Source of the DNA: Bradyrhizobium betae
GTDB lineage: Bacteria > Pseudomonadota > Alphaproteobacteria > Rhizobiales > Xanthobacteraceae
Direction of reading: 5' to 3'
Assembly: GCF_008932115.1 (NCBI RefSeq)
Contig: NZ_CP044543.1
Span: 2,046,001 to 2,110,000, forward strand
Length of the DNA: 64,000 nucleotides
Each line of letters opens with the position of its first letter. Within the stretch, counting starts at the first letter, position 1. This document shows, piece by piece, positions 18,955-27,402 of the stretch. The translations under genes were made by a program, and so were the position numbers. The notes beneath the pieces are model-generated. The model made no database searches, had not been told where the DNA came from, and was given only the letters and a program-made list of their open reading frames with translations.

Positions 18955-19407
18955 ATGACGGTTGAATCGCTGAACAGGCAACGGGTGCTGAACCTGCTCG
19001 ACAGTTTTGCGCGCGGCGATATCGAGGCCGCGCTGTCGTGCTGCACCGACGACGTCGACTTCCTCACCCACGCGCCGATCGACGTGCTGCCGCACATGGT
19101 GCCGCGCCATGGCAAGGCCGAATTGCGTGCGCTCTGGCAGACGATCTGGTCGCGCTATTCGGACATCCGCTACAAGGCGCCGCATATCCTCGCCGACGGC
19201 GACGAGGTCGCGACCTACATGCACACCTATTTCAGGAAGCGCAGCAACGACCGCATCGTGCAGTTCGACATGGCGGTGTTCTACAGCTTCCGTGGCGGGC
19301 TGGTGGCGCAGATCCGCGAAATCATCGATTCCTACGATCTGGTGCAACAGGTGCTCGAGCGCGAGATCGGACCGCTGCTTTTGGGCGCGCGTGTCGACGG
19401 CAGCTAG
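18955..19407 (+). CDS. SnoaL/NTF2-like protein
   Basis: 150 residues with the cone-shaped NTF2/SnoaL fold pattern. The helical start is LNRQRVLNLLDSFARGDIEA, followed by DDVDFLTHAPIDVLPHMVPR, GKAELRALWQ and the beta-rich end IVQFDMAVFYSFRGGLVAQI with IIDSYDLVQQVL. It may be an enzyme (isomerase, cyclase or hydratase) or a ligand-binding protein. A homologue starts 230 bp downstream; the two share the (FR.G.L....I/R...DS.DLV.Q.L) ending. GGGAG precedes the ATG. Confidence 0.78.
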   Translation: MTVESLNRQRVLNLLDSFARGDIEAALSCCTDDVDFLTHAPIDVLPHMVPRHGKAELRALWQTIWSRYSDIRYKAPHILADGDEVATYMHTYFRKRSNDRIVQFDMAVFYSFRGGLVAQIREIIDSYDLVQQVLEREIGPLLLGARVDGS

Positions 19408-19468
19408 CGCGCCGGGACGTCGCAGCGTGACCAGTTCCCGGTGGCGCCCGGTAAAATACGGGGTTCTA

Positions 19469-19483
19469 TTGTAAATCTTACAA
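19469..19483. promoter_or_regulatory. Palindrome TTGTAA-N3-TTACAA
   Basis: Perfect 6-bp arms around ATC in an A/T-rich stretch between two SnoaL-like genes. This is the right size for a dimeric repressor site. The regulator is not identified. Confidence 0.4.
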
Positions 19484-19513
19484 ACAGCGCTCAATTGTGC
19501 ATTGCAATATCGT

Positions 19514-19533
19514 GATTTGCATTTCCGCAAATC
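19514..19533. promoter_or_regulatory. Palindrome GATTTGC-N6-GCAAATC
   Basis: Perfect 7-bp arms with a six-base spacer, 104 bp before the second SnoaL-like gene. An 8-bp palindrome ATTGCAAT sits just upstream at 19501-19508. Operator-like, but no regulator is known. Confidence 0.45.
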
Positions 19534-19636
19534 GAGCCTATTTGTTTGTACACGAACGAATTGAAGCAACCCCGCGGCGCCTACTGTGTATGGGGTTGTT
19601 TTTCGTTTTTACGAGCCAGCTTCAGGACGCCCCAAA

Positions 19637-20077
19637 ATGACAGAGCACAGCCTCTGGCGTTTCTCGCGCGCGTTGCACCGCGCGATCAACGACCGGCATT
19701 TCGAGGACATCGAGGCCCTGATCGACGAGGACGTCGAGTGGGCGATCTATGGCCCGATCGACATGTTTCCGTTCCTCGGCGCGCGCCAGGGCAAGGACGC
19801 CGTGCTCGACGTCATCCACCAGCTCGCCGACAATTTCCGTGTCCGCCGCTTCGACCGCGAGAGCATCATGCTCGGCGTCGATTCCGCCGCCTCGATGCTG
19901 CGCTATTCGCTGACCGCGCTGGATTCCGACAAGCCGATCAGCTTGCGGGTGGCGCAGTTCGCCCAGTTCAGGGCGGGCAAGCTCGTCAGCATGCGCGTGC
20001 TGGTCGACAGCTTCGACCTGGTCGAGCAGGCGCTCGGCCGCGCCATTCATCTGCCAAGGATGACCAGCGTCGGCTGA
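19637..20077 (+). CDS. SnoaL/NTF2-like protein (paralogue)
   Basis: 146 residues. It starts MTEHSLWRFSRALHRAINDR and continues FEDIEALIDEDVEWAIYGPI, GARQGKDAVLDVIHQLAD and the C-terminal sheet FAQFRAGKLVSMRVLVDSFD. It is homologous to the gene at 18955, with the same fold and the same ending pattern. Its own A/T-rich upstream region with palindromes suggests separate regulation. ATG 19637 is where family similarity begins. Confidence 0.77.
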   Translation: MTEHSLWRFSRALHRAINDRHFEDIEALIDEDVEWAIYGPIDMFPFLGARQGKDAVLDVIHQLADNFRVRRFDRESIMLGVDSAASMLRYSLTALDSDKPISLRVAQFAQFRAGKLVSMRVLVDSFDLVEQALGRAIHLPRMTSVG

Positions 20078-20320
20078 AGGGACACCAACGGGCCCCGCAG
20101 TTCGGGACCGGTGATGATGCGCCCGCGACGTCCTGGCCTCCAGCCCCGCCGGATGCCGTCGTGGAGAAGCTCGTCACCGGGCGCGCGCCTTTCGCGCGGC
20201 CCGTTGGTTCGTCATTTAGGGGGGCTGCGGCATCCCGTACTTGTGCAGAGCAGCACCACGCCACAATTTTGCAACGATGGTTCCGCATCCTGGGTGCGAA
20301 CTGGGCTCGCGGGCAGGACG

Positions 20321-21241
20321 ATGGAATTTTCGACAGGTTTTGGCTGGACCAGGCTGCCGGTGCTGGCGGCTGTGTTCATTCTGGGCTCGGTGCTGACAGT
20401 CTCGGCGCAGATCATTCCGCCCTTCTCGCCCACAGCTGCCGCGCCCGACGACGAGACCGAAACCGAGGCCGCTGAGACCCCCGACGTCAACGACCCCGAC
20501 GTGCTCAAAGGCATCGACGTCGACAAGCTCGACTGGAGCCAGCTCGCGGTCGACGCCGGCACCGCGAGCGAAATCGCCGCCGCCAAGAAGCGCGCCCAGG
20601 CCGCCGCCAAGGACGGCATGAACTGGTCGTCGAACGCCAATGCCAACGGCTCCTCGGCCGTGACGGTGAAGCAGTCGGTCTCGTCGTTCTGGGACGCCCG
20701 AATCGGCGCCGACATGACGGTGACGAGCGAGCCGCGCACGATGTCCGAGCTGCTGGCGCAGAAGGCCACCAATGGCGGCAACCTGCCGCAATCCTCCGGC
20801 AGCGCCTGGGCGGCGGCGACCGCGCCAGGGGCGGGCGTGATCTGGGACAAGACCGCGGTGGAAGCCCGCGTCGATCCCGGCGCCGAGCAGAGCAAGATCG
20901 GAGCATCGCTGACCAAGTCGGTGCCGCTGTCGGGCGACACGTCGCTGACGCTGCAGAACGGCTACAGCGTCAACCAGCAAGGCACGACGGCCTTGCCCGG
21001 CGTCGGCGGGCACGTCACGCGCAACTACGGAACCGACCAGACCGCCAAGGTCACCATCACCGACACCGGCACCAGCATCACCGCCGGCCAGACGCTGTCG
21101 ACCACCGACGACAAATGGCTGCGCAAGGTCGGCGCCGAGCAAAAGCTGTTCGACAACGTCACCGTCTCCGGCTCCGTCGGCGAGACCTCGCAAGGCGCGA
21201 TCAACAAGAGCCTGTCGGCGGGCTTCAAGAAGAGCTGGTAG
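20321..21241 (+). CDS. Secreted hypothetical protein
   Basis: 306 residues. An N-terminal signal (LPVLAAVFILGSVLTVSAQI) is followed by an acidic segment (DDETETEAAETPDVNDPD), an Ala/Lys-rich helix (EIAAAKKRAQAAAKDG) and then a long Ser/Thr/Gly-rich, beta-prone region. That region has repeats of alternating strands (LTKSVPLSGDTSLTLQNGYS, AKVTITDTGTSITAGQTLST, VTVSGSVGETSQGAINKSLS) and ends in FKKSW. The C-terminal two thirds may form a beta-barrel or beta-solenoid. AGGA lies just before ATG 20321. No family was recognised. Confidence 0.7.
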   Translation: MEFSTGFGWTRLPVLAAVFILGSVLTVSAQIIPPFSPTAAAPDDETETEAAETPDVNDPDVLKGIDVDKLDWSQLAVDAGTASEIAAAKKRAQAAAKDGMNWSSNANANGSSAVTVKQSVSSFWDARIGADMTVTSEPRTMSELLAQKATNGGNLPQSSGSAWAAATAPGAGVIWDKTAVEARVDPGAEQSKIGASLTKSVPLSGDTSLTLQNGYSVNQQGTTALPGVGGHVTRNYGTDQTAKVTITDTGTSITAGQTLSTTDDKWLRKVGAEQKLFDNVTVSGSVGETSQGAINKSLSAGFKKSW

Positions 21242-21431
21242 CGCGGGCGCTCCACTCTTTCCGCGTTCACGCTCTGCTAACCTTACGCCACGGCAAAGCC
21301 CCCGAATGGACCGCCCTTGCCGCATCTCGGCCAAGTTGCGGCCAAAATCCGGCGCCCTGATGCGACGGCCTTACAGACGTCGTCGTGCGGGGGACACTCG
21401 CGCTGCGCTCAACGCGAACAGGGGAACAACG

Positions 21432-21857
21432 ATGAACGCCATGCGTCCGGAAAAGACCGAGACCACCGAGACCGAGACGGTCGACACCAACCTCGCCGCC
21501 GTCACCGAGGTCGAAGCCGGCATCCGCGACTTCGTCCGCAACGACATTGCCTATCTGCGCCGGCCGGCGGCGACCGCCACCACCGATGCGCCGCCGCTCG
21601 ATCCGAGCGCGGAGGCCACCGTCACCAACGTCAACTCGCTGATCCAGCGCGTCGCCGGCACCTCGCTCGCCGAGATCGAAAACCTGATCTCCGAGCTCGA
21701 GAGCCTGCGCGATTTGCTGCACGCCGAAGGCCAGCGCGTCCAGCGCGAGATCTCCGGCTACGCCCAGCTCAGCCAGGCCGCGATGAAGTCGACCCGCATG
21801 ATCGCCGACAACGTCGCGCAGTGGAAGCGCGCCGCCGACGGCCTGCGCAACAGCTGA
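21432..21857 (+). CDS. Conserved hypothetical coiled-coil protein
   Basis: 141 residues, no signal. An acidic Thr/Glu N-terminus (RPEKTETTETETVDTNLAA) is followed by helical segments rich in Leu/Glu heptads (SLAEIENLISELESLRDLLH, then QRVQREISGYAQLSQAAMK and MIADNVAQWKRAADGLRNS). It is probably a soluble coiled-coil protein. GGGGAAC precedes the ATG. No function is recognisable. Confidence 0.7.
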   Translation: MNAMRPEKTETTETETVDTNLAAVTEVEAGIRDFVRNDIAYLRRPAATATTDAPPLDPSAEATVTNVNSLIQRVAGTSLAEIENLISELESLRDLLHAEGQRVQREISGYAQLSQAAMKSTRMIADNVAQWKRAADGLRNS

Positions 21858-21881
21858 TCGCTCAACGTCACGCATCACCAG

Positions 21882-21913
21882 CCGCCGCGTTCCGACAGGG
21901 GTGCGGCGGTTTT
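21882..21913 (+). terminator. Rho-independent terminator candidate
   Basis: CCGCCGC (21882-21888) pairs with GCGGCGG (21903-21909), followed by TTTTGATT. It lies 25 bp after the coiled-coil gene. Confidence 0.6.
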
Positions 21914-21938
21914 GATTCTGCCGCACGCTCTCGCTGTC

Positions 21939-22038
21939 GTCGTCCGGCTTGACCGGACGACCCAGTATTCCAGAGACGGCAGTGATTGAACCGAGACGCC
22001 GCGGCGTACCGGATGCCCCGCCTGCGCGGGGCATGACA
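21939..22038. repeat. Palindromic repeat block
   Basis: GTCGTCCGG with CCGGACGAC (about 21939-21961), then CCCCGCCTGCGCGGGG (about 22017-22032). Two small palindromes of the dispersed intergenic kind, separated by unrelated sequence. Confidence 0.55.
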
Positions 22039-22130
22039 GCGGAGGGCTTCGCTATTGAACCCTCCCAGCCCCCGCGCCGACTAACGCCAAGCGCCCGCTG
22101 CCTTTGCGGCCGGGCTTGGGGACATTTCAG

Positions 22131-22268
22131 ATGGAAAGCATACGGCCCGACACCACGGACCCGATACCGATGCGGCCGGCGCCGAACCAGTTCGGCACGA
22201 TCATGCTGCGCTTTGTCGGGTTGCTGGCGGTTGCGATCGCGATATTGGCGTTCGTCTATAGCCGCTGA
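22131..22268 (+). CDS. Small single-helix membrane protein
   Basis: 45 residues: a polar N-terminus MESIRPDTTDPIPMRPAPNQ, then one hydrophobic helix (FVGLLAVAIAILAFVYSR) and stop. It is a tail-anchored type of small protein. The start is supported by the coherent amphipathic plan more than by its weak ribosome-binding site. Confidence 0.5.
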   Translation: MESIRPDTTDPIPMRPAPNQFGTIMLRFVGLLAVAIAILAFVYSR

Positions 22269-22333
22269 GGGCGGAGGCCGCTGTGCGGCCCCGCGCGGAG
22301 GCCGCGTCGCGGCCCCGCGGAGTTAACGAACCG

Positions 22334-22480
22334 TTAACGGCTCGCGTCGACGCTCGAGGCTTCCAGGGTGTAGGCGCCGTCGGCATAGCCCTTCACCACC
22401 ATGCCGGCGACCAGCATCACGGCCAGCGTCGCGGTAGCAAAGATGAATCCGACAAGCTTGAGTGCGCCGCGATCTGCCAT
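22334..22480 (-). CDS. Small single-helix membrane protein
   Basis: 48 residues starting MADRGALKLVGFIFATATLA, with GAGG four bases before the ATG. One hydrophobic helix (LVGFIFATATLAVMLVAGMVV) is followed by a short polar tail (KGYADGAYTLEASSVDASR). No family is recognised; it is convergent with the 45-residue gene. Confidence 0.6.
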   Translation of the reverse strand: MADRGALKLVGFIFATATLAVMLVAGMVVKGYADGAYTLEASSVDASR

Positions 22481-22678
22481 GGTCCTCGTCCCCTGTACTC
22501 TGCCCAGTTCGTTCAAATAGACAGCGACAGGTTCATAATTGGTTAGCAACTCGATGGTTCCGCCAACTGCTTTGCGGGGTCACCATGTTGCGCAGGCTTA
22601 TGCCAGCCACCCCGAATCGCGTCCATAGCGCGCGGGCAACACTCGCGCGCTCTTTTCGGCCGTTCATTTGGAACGAAT

Positions 22679-23158
22679 CTAGCCGCTCTTCCGCATCGGC
22701 ACGAAAGCGCTGGCGGTGATGGAATAGACCTCCTCGCCGCGCTGGTTGGTGCCGGTGGTGCGGGCCGTCAAAATGCCCCATCCGGGACGCGAGGCGGAGC
22801 TGCGCTTGTCGACGACGACATTGACGTAGCTGATCGTGTCGCCGGCGAGCACCGGCCTGATCCAGCGCAGATCGCGAAAGCCCGGCGACGGGCCCCACAC
22901 CGCGACCTCCTCGCCGCGCGACGCGGCTTCGCGCGCCAGGCGCTGGCCGTCGGCGACAAGCAGGCTCATGCAGGCCGAGCCGACATGCCAGCCCGAAGCC
23001 GCGAGCCCGCCGAACAGCGAGTTCTTGCCCTCCTCCTCGTCGAGGTGAAAGCGCTGCGGATCGAACTTCGCGGCGAAGGTCTTGATGGAGTCCGCGGTGA
23101 AATTGTAGGCGCCGATCTCGCGGCGGTGACCGATCTCGATGTCGTCGAAGAACCGCAT
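22679..23158 (-). CDS. MaoC-like hotdog dehydratase
   Basis: 159 residues with a single hotdog fold. The MaoC/R-specific enoyl-CoA hydratase signature is visible (AAKFDPQRFHLDEEEGKNSL, with Asp and His as the presumed catalytic pair), followed by FGGLAASGWHVGSACMSLLV. It hydrates or dehydrates acyl-CoA-type substrates. It starts one base into the stop of the upstream MaoC gene (TGATG), so the two subunits are made together, probably as a heterodimeric or paired hydratase. Confidence 0.85.
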   Translation of the reverse strand: MRFFDDIEIGHRREIGAYNFTADSIKTFAAKFDPQRFHLDEEEGKNSLFGGLAASGWHVGSACMSLLVADGQRLAREAASRGEEVAVWGPSPGFRDLRWIRPVLAGDTISYVNVVVDKRSSASRPGWGILTARTTGTNQRGEEVYSITASAFVPMRKSG

Positions 23159-23610
23159 CAGACCGCTCCCTCGCGCCGCTTGATCAGGATCGGCGAGGTC
23201 ATCTCGCACAATGTCTGGCCCGTCGCGTTGCGCACAGTGCATTTGAACTTGACGATGCCAAGCTCGGGGCGGCTCTTCGAGGCGCGGGCTTCCACGACAT
23301 CGACGTCGAGCATGAGATCGTCGCCGGGCCGCAAGGGCGACAGCCAGCGCACCTCGTCGACGCCGGGGGAGCCGAGCGATGCGGCGCGGGTGATGAAGCC
23401 GTCGGCCATCATCCGCATCATCAGCGAGCAGAGGTGCCAGCCGGAGCCGGACAGGCCGCGCAGCATGCTATTGGCCGCCGCCTCCTCGTCGAGGTGCATC
23501 GGCTGCGGATCGAACTCGGCGGCAAAGGCCAGGATCTCGTCGCGGGTGACATGGCGCGGGCCGAACGTTCCGAACCGGCCGGGCGGGAAGTCTTCGAAGG
23601 TCAGGGTCAT
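23158..23610 (-). CDS. MaoC-like hotdog dehydratase
   Basis: 150 residues. It has the same family features as its partner: FAAEFDPQPMHLDEEAAANS, GLSGSGWHLCSLMMRMMADG, and VDEVRWLSPLRPGDDLMLDV. It lies upstream of, and overlaps by one base, the second MaoC gene. Two adjacent half-size MaoC genes are common in acyl-CoA metabolism. The acyl substrate is unknown. Confidence 0.85.
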   Translation of the reverse strand: MTLTFEDFPPGRFGTFGPRHVTRDEILAFAAEFDPQPMHLDEEAAANSMLRGLSGSGWHLCSLMMRMMADGFITRAASLGSPGVDEVRWLSPLRPGDDLMLDVDVVEARASKSRPELGIVKFKCTVRNATGQTLCEMTSPILIKRREGAV

Positions 23611-23780
23611 CTTTGGATTGCTGGAGGAAAGGACAGATTGTGGCCGCAGTTTGCGGCAATCTCAACCCGCCGGCCCGCATGGCTCGTGCTACATTCAAGG
23701 TGGCGGCTTTGGCCTTGAGTCGGATCAATCGAGGGCCAAAAACCCGATTTGACAAGGCCCGATTTGCCCTGGGGAGAGCA

Positions 23781-24077
23781 ATGTTTTCATTCAGCGACCT
23801 GTTTCAGTGGGACCGGTTCATCACGCCGACGATCATCAAGACCTTCTACTGGCTGGTGATCGCGCTGATCTGCCTGTTCGGCCTCTCCGGCATCTTTTCC
23901 GGCCTGGCTGCGATGGCGATCAGCCCGTTCGGCGGCTTCCTGCTGCTGCTGTCGTCGATCGCCAGTGTCGTGGTCGGCATCGTGTTCTCGCGCATCATCG
24001 CGGAGCTGATCCTGATCATCTTCCGCATCAACGAGCATCTCGGCGCGATCAGGGACCAGGGCGGCGGGATGCGGTAG
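23781..24077 (+). CDS. DUF4282 membrane protein
   Basis: 98 residues. MFSFSDLFQWDRFITPTIIK is the DUF4282 N-terminus, followed by two hydrophobic segments (WLVIALICLFGLSGIFSGLA and FGGFLLLLSSIASVVVGIVF) and ILIIFRINEHLGAIRD. It is an inner-membrane protein of unknown function. GGGGAGAG lies just before the ATG. Confidence 0.8.
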   Translation: MFSFSDLFQWDRFITPTIIKTFYWLVIALICLFGLSGIFSGLAAMAISPFGGFLLLLSSIASVVVGIVFSRIIAELILIIFRINEHLGAIRDQGGGMR

Positions 24078-24082
24078 CGCTC

Positions 24083-24213
24083 GTGTCCCGGACGCGGCGC
24101 GTCACGTAGTGACGCGACGCAGAGCCGGGACCCATGCATCCGCAGGCAAGGTTTCTGGGCTCCGGCTCTGCAGCGCACCGCTGAAGAAGCGCTGCGCTGC
24201 GTCCGGGGCACGC
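24083..24213. repeat. Palindromic repeat (GTCCCGGACGCGG family)
   Basis: GTCCCGGACGC at the left and GCGTCCGGGGCAC at the right enclose inner arms GCGTCACGTAGTGACGC and a GAAGCGCTGCGC pair. Related copies lie at about 45925, 47323 and 56658. Confidence 0.7.
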
Positions 24214-24223
24214 AGCCAGCGTC

Positions 24224-25321
24224 TTACGTATTGAACCTAAAATGCATCACGTCGCCGTCGGCGACGACGTATTCCTTGCCTTCGAGGCGGAGCTTGCCGG
24301 CATCGCGGGCGCCGGCTTCGCCGTTGAATGCCACGTAATCCTCAAACGCGATGGTCTCGGCACGGATGAAGCCCTTCTCGAAGTCGGTGTGGATCACACC
24401 GGCTGCGCCCGGCGCCTTGGTGCCGCGATGGATGGTCCAGGCGCGCGCTTCCTTCGGGCCCACCGTGAAATAGGTGATGAGGTCGAGCAGCGTGTAGCCG
24501 GCGCGGATCAGGCGATCGAGGCCGGCCTCTTCGAGGCCCAGCGTCTCGAGGAAGTCAGCACGCTCTTCGCGTGAAATGGTGGCGATCTCGGATTCGATCT
24601 TGGCGGAGATGACGACGGCAATCGCGCCTTCCTTGGCGGCCTGGTCCTGCACCGCCTTGGAGAACGAATTGCCCGTCGCGGCCGAACCTTCCTCGACGTT
24701 GCAGACATAGAGCACGGGCTTCGACGACAGCAGGCCGAGCATGCCGAAGGCGCGCTCCTCCTCCGCCTTGCGTTCGACGAGGCGCGCGGGCTTGCCCTCG
24801 CGCAGCAGCACCAGCGTGCGGTTGACGAGGTCGAGCTGCTCCTTGGCGTCCTTGTCGTTGCCCTTGGCCTTCTTGGTGAGATTGTCGACGCGCTTCTCGA
24901 GGCTGTCGAGATCGGCGAGCATCAGCTCGGTCTCGATGGTCTCGATGTCGGCGAGCGGGGCGATCTTGCCCTCGACATGGGTGATGTCGGAATCTTCAAA
25001 GCAGCGCACGACATGCGCGATGGCGTCGACCTCGCGGATGTTGGCGAGGAACTGGTTGCCGAGGCCTTCACCCTTCGAAGCGCCGCGCACGAGCCCGGCG
25101 ATGTCGACGAAGGTCAGCCGGGTCGGAATGATCTGTCCGGACTTGGCGATCGCCGCGAGCTTGTCGAGCCGCGGATCAGGCACCGCGACCTCACCGACAT
25201 TCGGCTCGATGGTGCAGAACGGATAGTTCGCGGCCTGCGCCGCGGCCGTCTCGGTCAGCGCATTGAACAAGGTCGACTTGCCGACATTGGGCAATCCGAC
25301 GATCCCGCATTTGAATCCCAC
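24224..25321 (-). CDS. ychF: YchF/OLA1 family redox-regulated ATPase
   Basis: 365-residue P-loop GTPase-family protein that prefers ATP. It binds ribosomes and is linked to oxidative-stress control. The P-loop is GLPNVGKST (9-17). The switch II region reads [20 protein letters not shown] and the C-terminal TGS-like domain ends in [20 protein letters not shown]. The start is GTG 25321 with AAGGAA upstream. It is the last gene of the rplY-pth-ychF operon, six bases after pth, an order widely conserved in alphaproteobacteria. Confidence 0.97.
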   Translation of the reverse strand: MGFKCGIVGLPNVGKSTLFNALTETAAAQAANYPFCTIEPNVGEVAVPDPRLDKLAAIAKSGQIIPTRLTFVDIAGLVRGASKGEGLGNQFLANIREVDAIAHVVRCFEDSDITHVEGKIAPLADIETIETELMLADLDSLEKRVDNLTKKAKGNDKDAKEQLDLVNRTLVLLREGKPARLVERKAEEERAFGMLGLLSSKPVLYVCNVEEGSAATGNSFSKAVQDQAAKEGAIAVVISAKIESEIATISREERADFLETLGLEEAGLDRLIRAGYTLLDLITYFTVGPKEARAWTIHRGTKAPGAAGVIHTDFEKGFIRAETIAFEDYVAFNGEAGARDAGKLRLEGKEYVVADGDVMHFRFNT

Positions 25322-25326
25322 GAGCG

Positions 25327-25932
25327 TTATTCCTTGCCGTTGTCGTCCTTGGTCAAAAATCCCTTCGCCTGCATCGCGAGATGCACCCTGTTGGCGAAGG
25401 TCGCGTCGGTGCCCTTGGCGATCAGCGCGGCGTGCTCGGCAACAGCGTCGCAGAGGGTCGCGACCCAGTCGTTGTCGGCCTTGGCGAAGTCCGACAGCAC
25501 GTGGCCGTGCACCAATTCCTTGACGCCGGGATGACCGATGCCAAGCCGGACCCGGCGGTAGTCGTTGCCGATATGCGCCGAGATCGAACGCAGGCCGTTG
25601 TGGCCGGCGATGCCGCCGCCGATCTTCACCCGCACCTTGCCCGGAGGCAGCTCGAGCTCGTCGTGGAACACGGTGACGTCGCCGGGCGCGATCTTGAAGA
25701 AGCTGGCAGCTTCCTGAACGCTGCGGCCGGAATCGTTCATGTAGGTCGTGGGCTTGAGCAGGATCACGCGCTCAGTGCCGAGCGCACCTTCCGAGGTCTC
25801 GCCCTGAAACCTGCGGCGCCATGGCGCGAAACCATGACGACGCGCGATCTCGTCGACGGCCATGAAGCCGATATTGTGCCGGTTACGTGCGTATTTCGCG
25901 CCGGGATTGCCGAGCCCAACAAACAGTCGCAT
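25327..25932 (-). CDS. pth: Peptidyl-tRNA hydrolase
   Basis: 201-residue cytosolic enzyme that releases peptides from peptidyl-tRNA dropped by the ribosome. The N-terminal signature [20 protein letters not shown] holds the catalytic His19. The second signature reads [20 protein letters not shown], then GHNGLRSI. It lies in operon with rplY (58-bp gap upstream) and ychF (6-bp gap downstream). Confidence 0.97.
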   Translation of the reverse strand: MRLFVGLGNPGAKYARNRHNIGFMAVDEIARRHGFAPWRRRFQGETSEGALGTERVILLKPTTYMNDSGRSVQEAASFFKIAPGDVTVFHDELELPPGKVRVKIGGGIAGHNGLRSISAHIGNDYRRVRLGIGHPGVKELVHGHVLSDFAKADNDWVATLCDAVAEHAALIAKGTDATFANRVHLAMQAKGFLTKDDNGKE

Positions 25933-25990
25933 GACGCGGCGCGCCCCTCGCTCGGCGCGCGATCAGAGACCGCGCGCCAGCTTTGAGAGA

Positions 25991-26722
25991 TTACTTCTTC
26001 TTGTCGCCGCCGGCGGGAGCCTTGGCAGCCGCTGCCGGAGCCTTCGCGCCAGCCGCCGGCGCCGCAGCGCCAGCCGCCGGAGCAGCACCAGCCGCCGGAG
26101 CCGCAGCAGCACCCGGAGCCGTGGCGGCAGCCGCAGCCTTCTGCTCTTCGGCGTAGCCGGAGGGCGGCACGATGGTGACGAGGGTCGCGTCCTCGGAGGT
26201 CAGCGCCTTGACGCCGGCCGGCAGCTTGATGTCGGCCAGATGCAAGGAGTGACCGATCTCGAGCGAGCCGACGTCGGCTTCGATGAATTGCGGAATGCTC
26301 TCGACGCCGCATTCGAGCTCGATCGCATGCGCGACGATGTTGACGGCGCCGCCGCGCTTCACGCCCGGGGAAGATTCCGACTTCACGACGTGCAGGGGCA
26401 CGCTGATGCGGATGGTGGCGCCTTCGCCGAGTCGCATGAAGTCGACGTGGATCGGGAAGTCCTTGACCGGATCGAGGTGGTAGTCGCGCGGAATCACGCG
26501 GTGCTTCTTGCCGTCGAGCTCGACGTCGACCAGCGTGGTCAGGAACCGGCCGGCGAGAATGCGCGCACGCAGTTCGCGATCGTCCACCGAGATCGGGAGC
26601 GGGGGCTGGTTGTTGCCATAGATCACTCCGGGCACTCTCCCGGCGCGACGCTCAGCCCGGGCGGCCCCCTTGCCGCTCTTCGGACGTGCGGTCGCCTTCA
26701 ATTCCTTGACGGTCGTCGCCAT
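25991..26722 (-). CDS. rplY: Ribosomal protein bL25 (CTC type)
   Basis: 243 residues: the N-terminal 5S rRNA-binding bL25 domain (TVKELKATARPKSGKGAARA, GRVPGVIYGNNQPPLPISVD) and a TL5/CTC beta domain (ADVGSLEIGHSLHLADIKLP). The ~60-residue Ala/Pro tail is low complexity (repeats of APAAGA, KAPAAAAKAPAGGDKKK) and probably disordered. ATG 26722 has AGGA upstream. It is first in the rplY-pth-ychF operon. Confidence 0.96.
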   Translation of the reverse strand: MATTVKELKATARPKSGKGAARAERRAGRVPGVIYGNNQPPLPISVDDRELRARILAGRFLTTLVDVELDGKKHRVIPRDYHLDPVKDFPIHVDFMRLGEGATIRISVPLHVVKSESSPGVKRGGAVNIVAHAIELECGVESIPQFIEADVGSLEIGHSLHLADIKLPAGVKALTSEDATLVTIVPPSGYAEEQKAAAAATAPGAAAAPAAGAAPAAGAAAPAAGAKAPAAAAKAPAGGDKKK

Positions 26723-26752
26723 AACGTTAAGTCCTTGTTTTTGCAAAAGTTA

Positions 26753-26773
26753 ATGGGCCGCAAGGCGGCCCAT
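26753..26773 (-). terminator. Hairpin between ubiK and rplY
   Basis: A 9-bp stem, ATGGGCCGC (26753-26761) with GCGGCCCAT (26765-26773). On the minus strand it is followed by TAACTTTTGC, a weak U-rich tail. It could end the ubiK transcript or form a leader hairpin of the rplY operon. Confidence 0.45.
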
Positions 26774-26896
26774 CGCGTTCGCCGCAGCAAGCCTCCAGGG
26801 GTGCGGGGGCCGCGGACGTGGCGGGCTTTTACCCGGAAGACGCGGAAATGACAAGGAAATGCGAGGATTTTTTGCAGCCGGTATGGCCCGGAACAC

Positions 26897-26983
26897 CGTC
26901 ATGGCCGGGCTTGTCCCGGCCATCCACGTCCTGTGGGAGTGGAGGTGAGAACATGGATGCCCGGGACAAGCCCGGGCATGACG
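26897..26983. repeat. Palindromic repeat (CCCGGGACAAGCCCGGGCATGACG family)
   Basis: GTCATGGCCGGGC/TTGTCCCGGCCAT at the left and GGATGCCCGGGAC/AAGCCCGGGCATGACG at the right form nested inverted repeats. A single-unit copy lies at about 47758. Confidence 0.7.
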
Positions 26984-26986
26984 ACC

Positions 26987-27247
26987 TCAGCTAGCCGCTC
27001 CCCCGAGCTTGGCCTCCAGCGCTGTGATGCGCGCTTTCAGGGCCTCGTTCTCTTCACGCGCCAGGCGGGCCATGTCCTTGACCGCCTCGAACTCCTCACG
27101 CTTGACCAGGTCCATGTCGCGCAGGAATTTTTCGGCCTGGGTGCGCAAGACCGTGTCGAACTCACGCTTGACGCCCTGGGCGGCACCAGCGGCGTCGTTC
27201 ATCAGGCGGCCGATCTCGTCGAAAAACCGGTTGTTGGTCTGGGTCAT
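26987..27247 (-). CDS. ubiK: UbiK/BMFP-family accessory factor
   Basis: 86 residues, predicted helical throughout. It starts MTQTNNRFFDEIGRLMNDAA and ends in a trimeric coiled coil (EENEALKARITALEAKLGG), the plan of the BMFP/YqiC family. UbiK assists aerobic ubiquinone biosynthesis in Proteobacteria; that role here rests on family membership only. ATG 27247 is set by family similarity. It is divergent from the dienelactone hydrolase. Confidence 0.83.
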   Translation of the reverse strand: MTQTNNRFFDEIGRLMNDAAGAAQGVKREFDTVLRTQAEKFLRDMDLVKREEFEAVKDMARLAREENEALKARITALEAKLGGAAS

Positions 27248-27402
27248 GTCGGCCTCCGATAAACTTTGCGCGAACTTGCAGGAGACAATGGCAATCCGAG
27301 CGGAACGGTTCAAGGGCCGATTGGCGGTATCCTTGTCATGCCCCGGTTTCCTTGCAATCGTATTCAACGTCCGTGCATAAGAAGAATCACAAGGCGCACG
27401 AG

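Noticed and set aside
22323..22338. TTAA-N7-TTAAC, a perfect CtrA consensus
   Set aside because: It overlaps the stop codon of the small minus-strand gene and lies between two convergent gene ends, not at a promoter.
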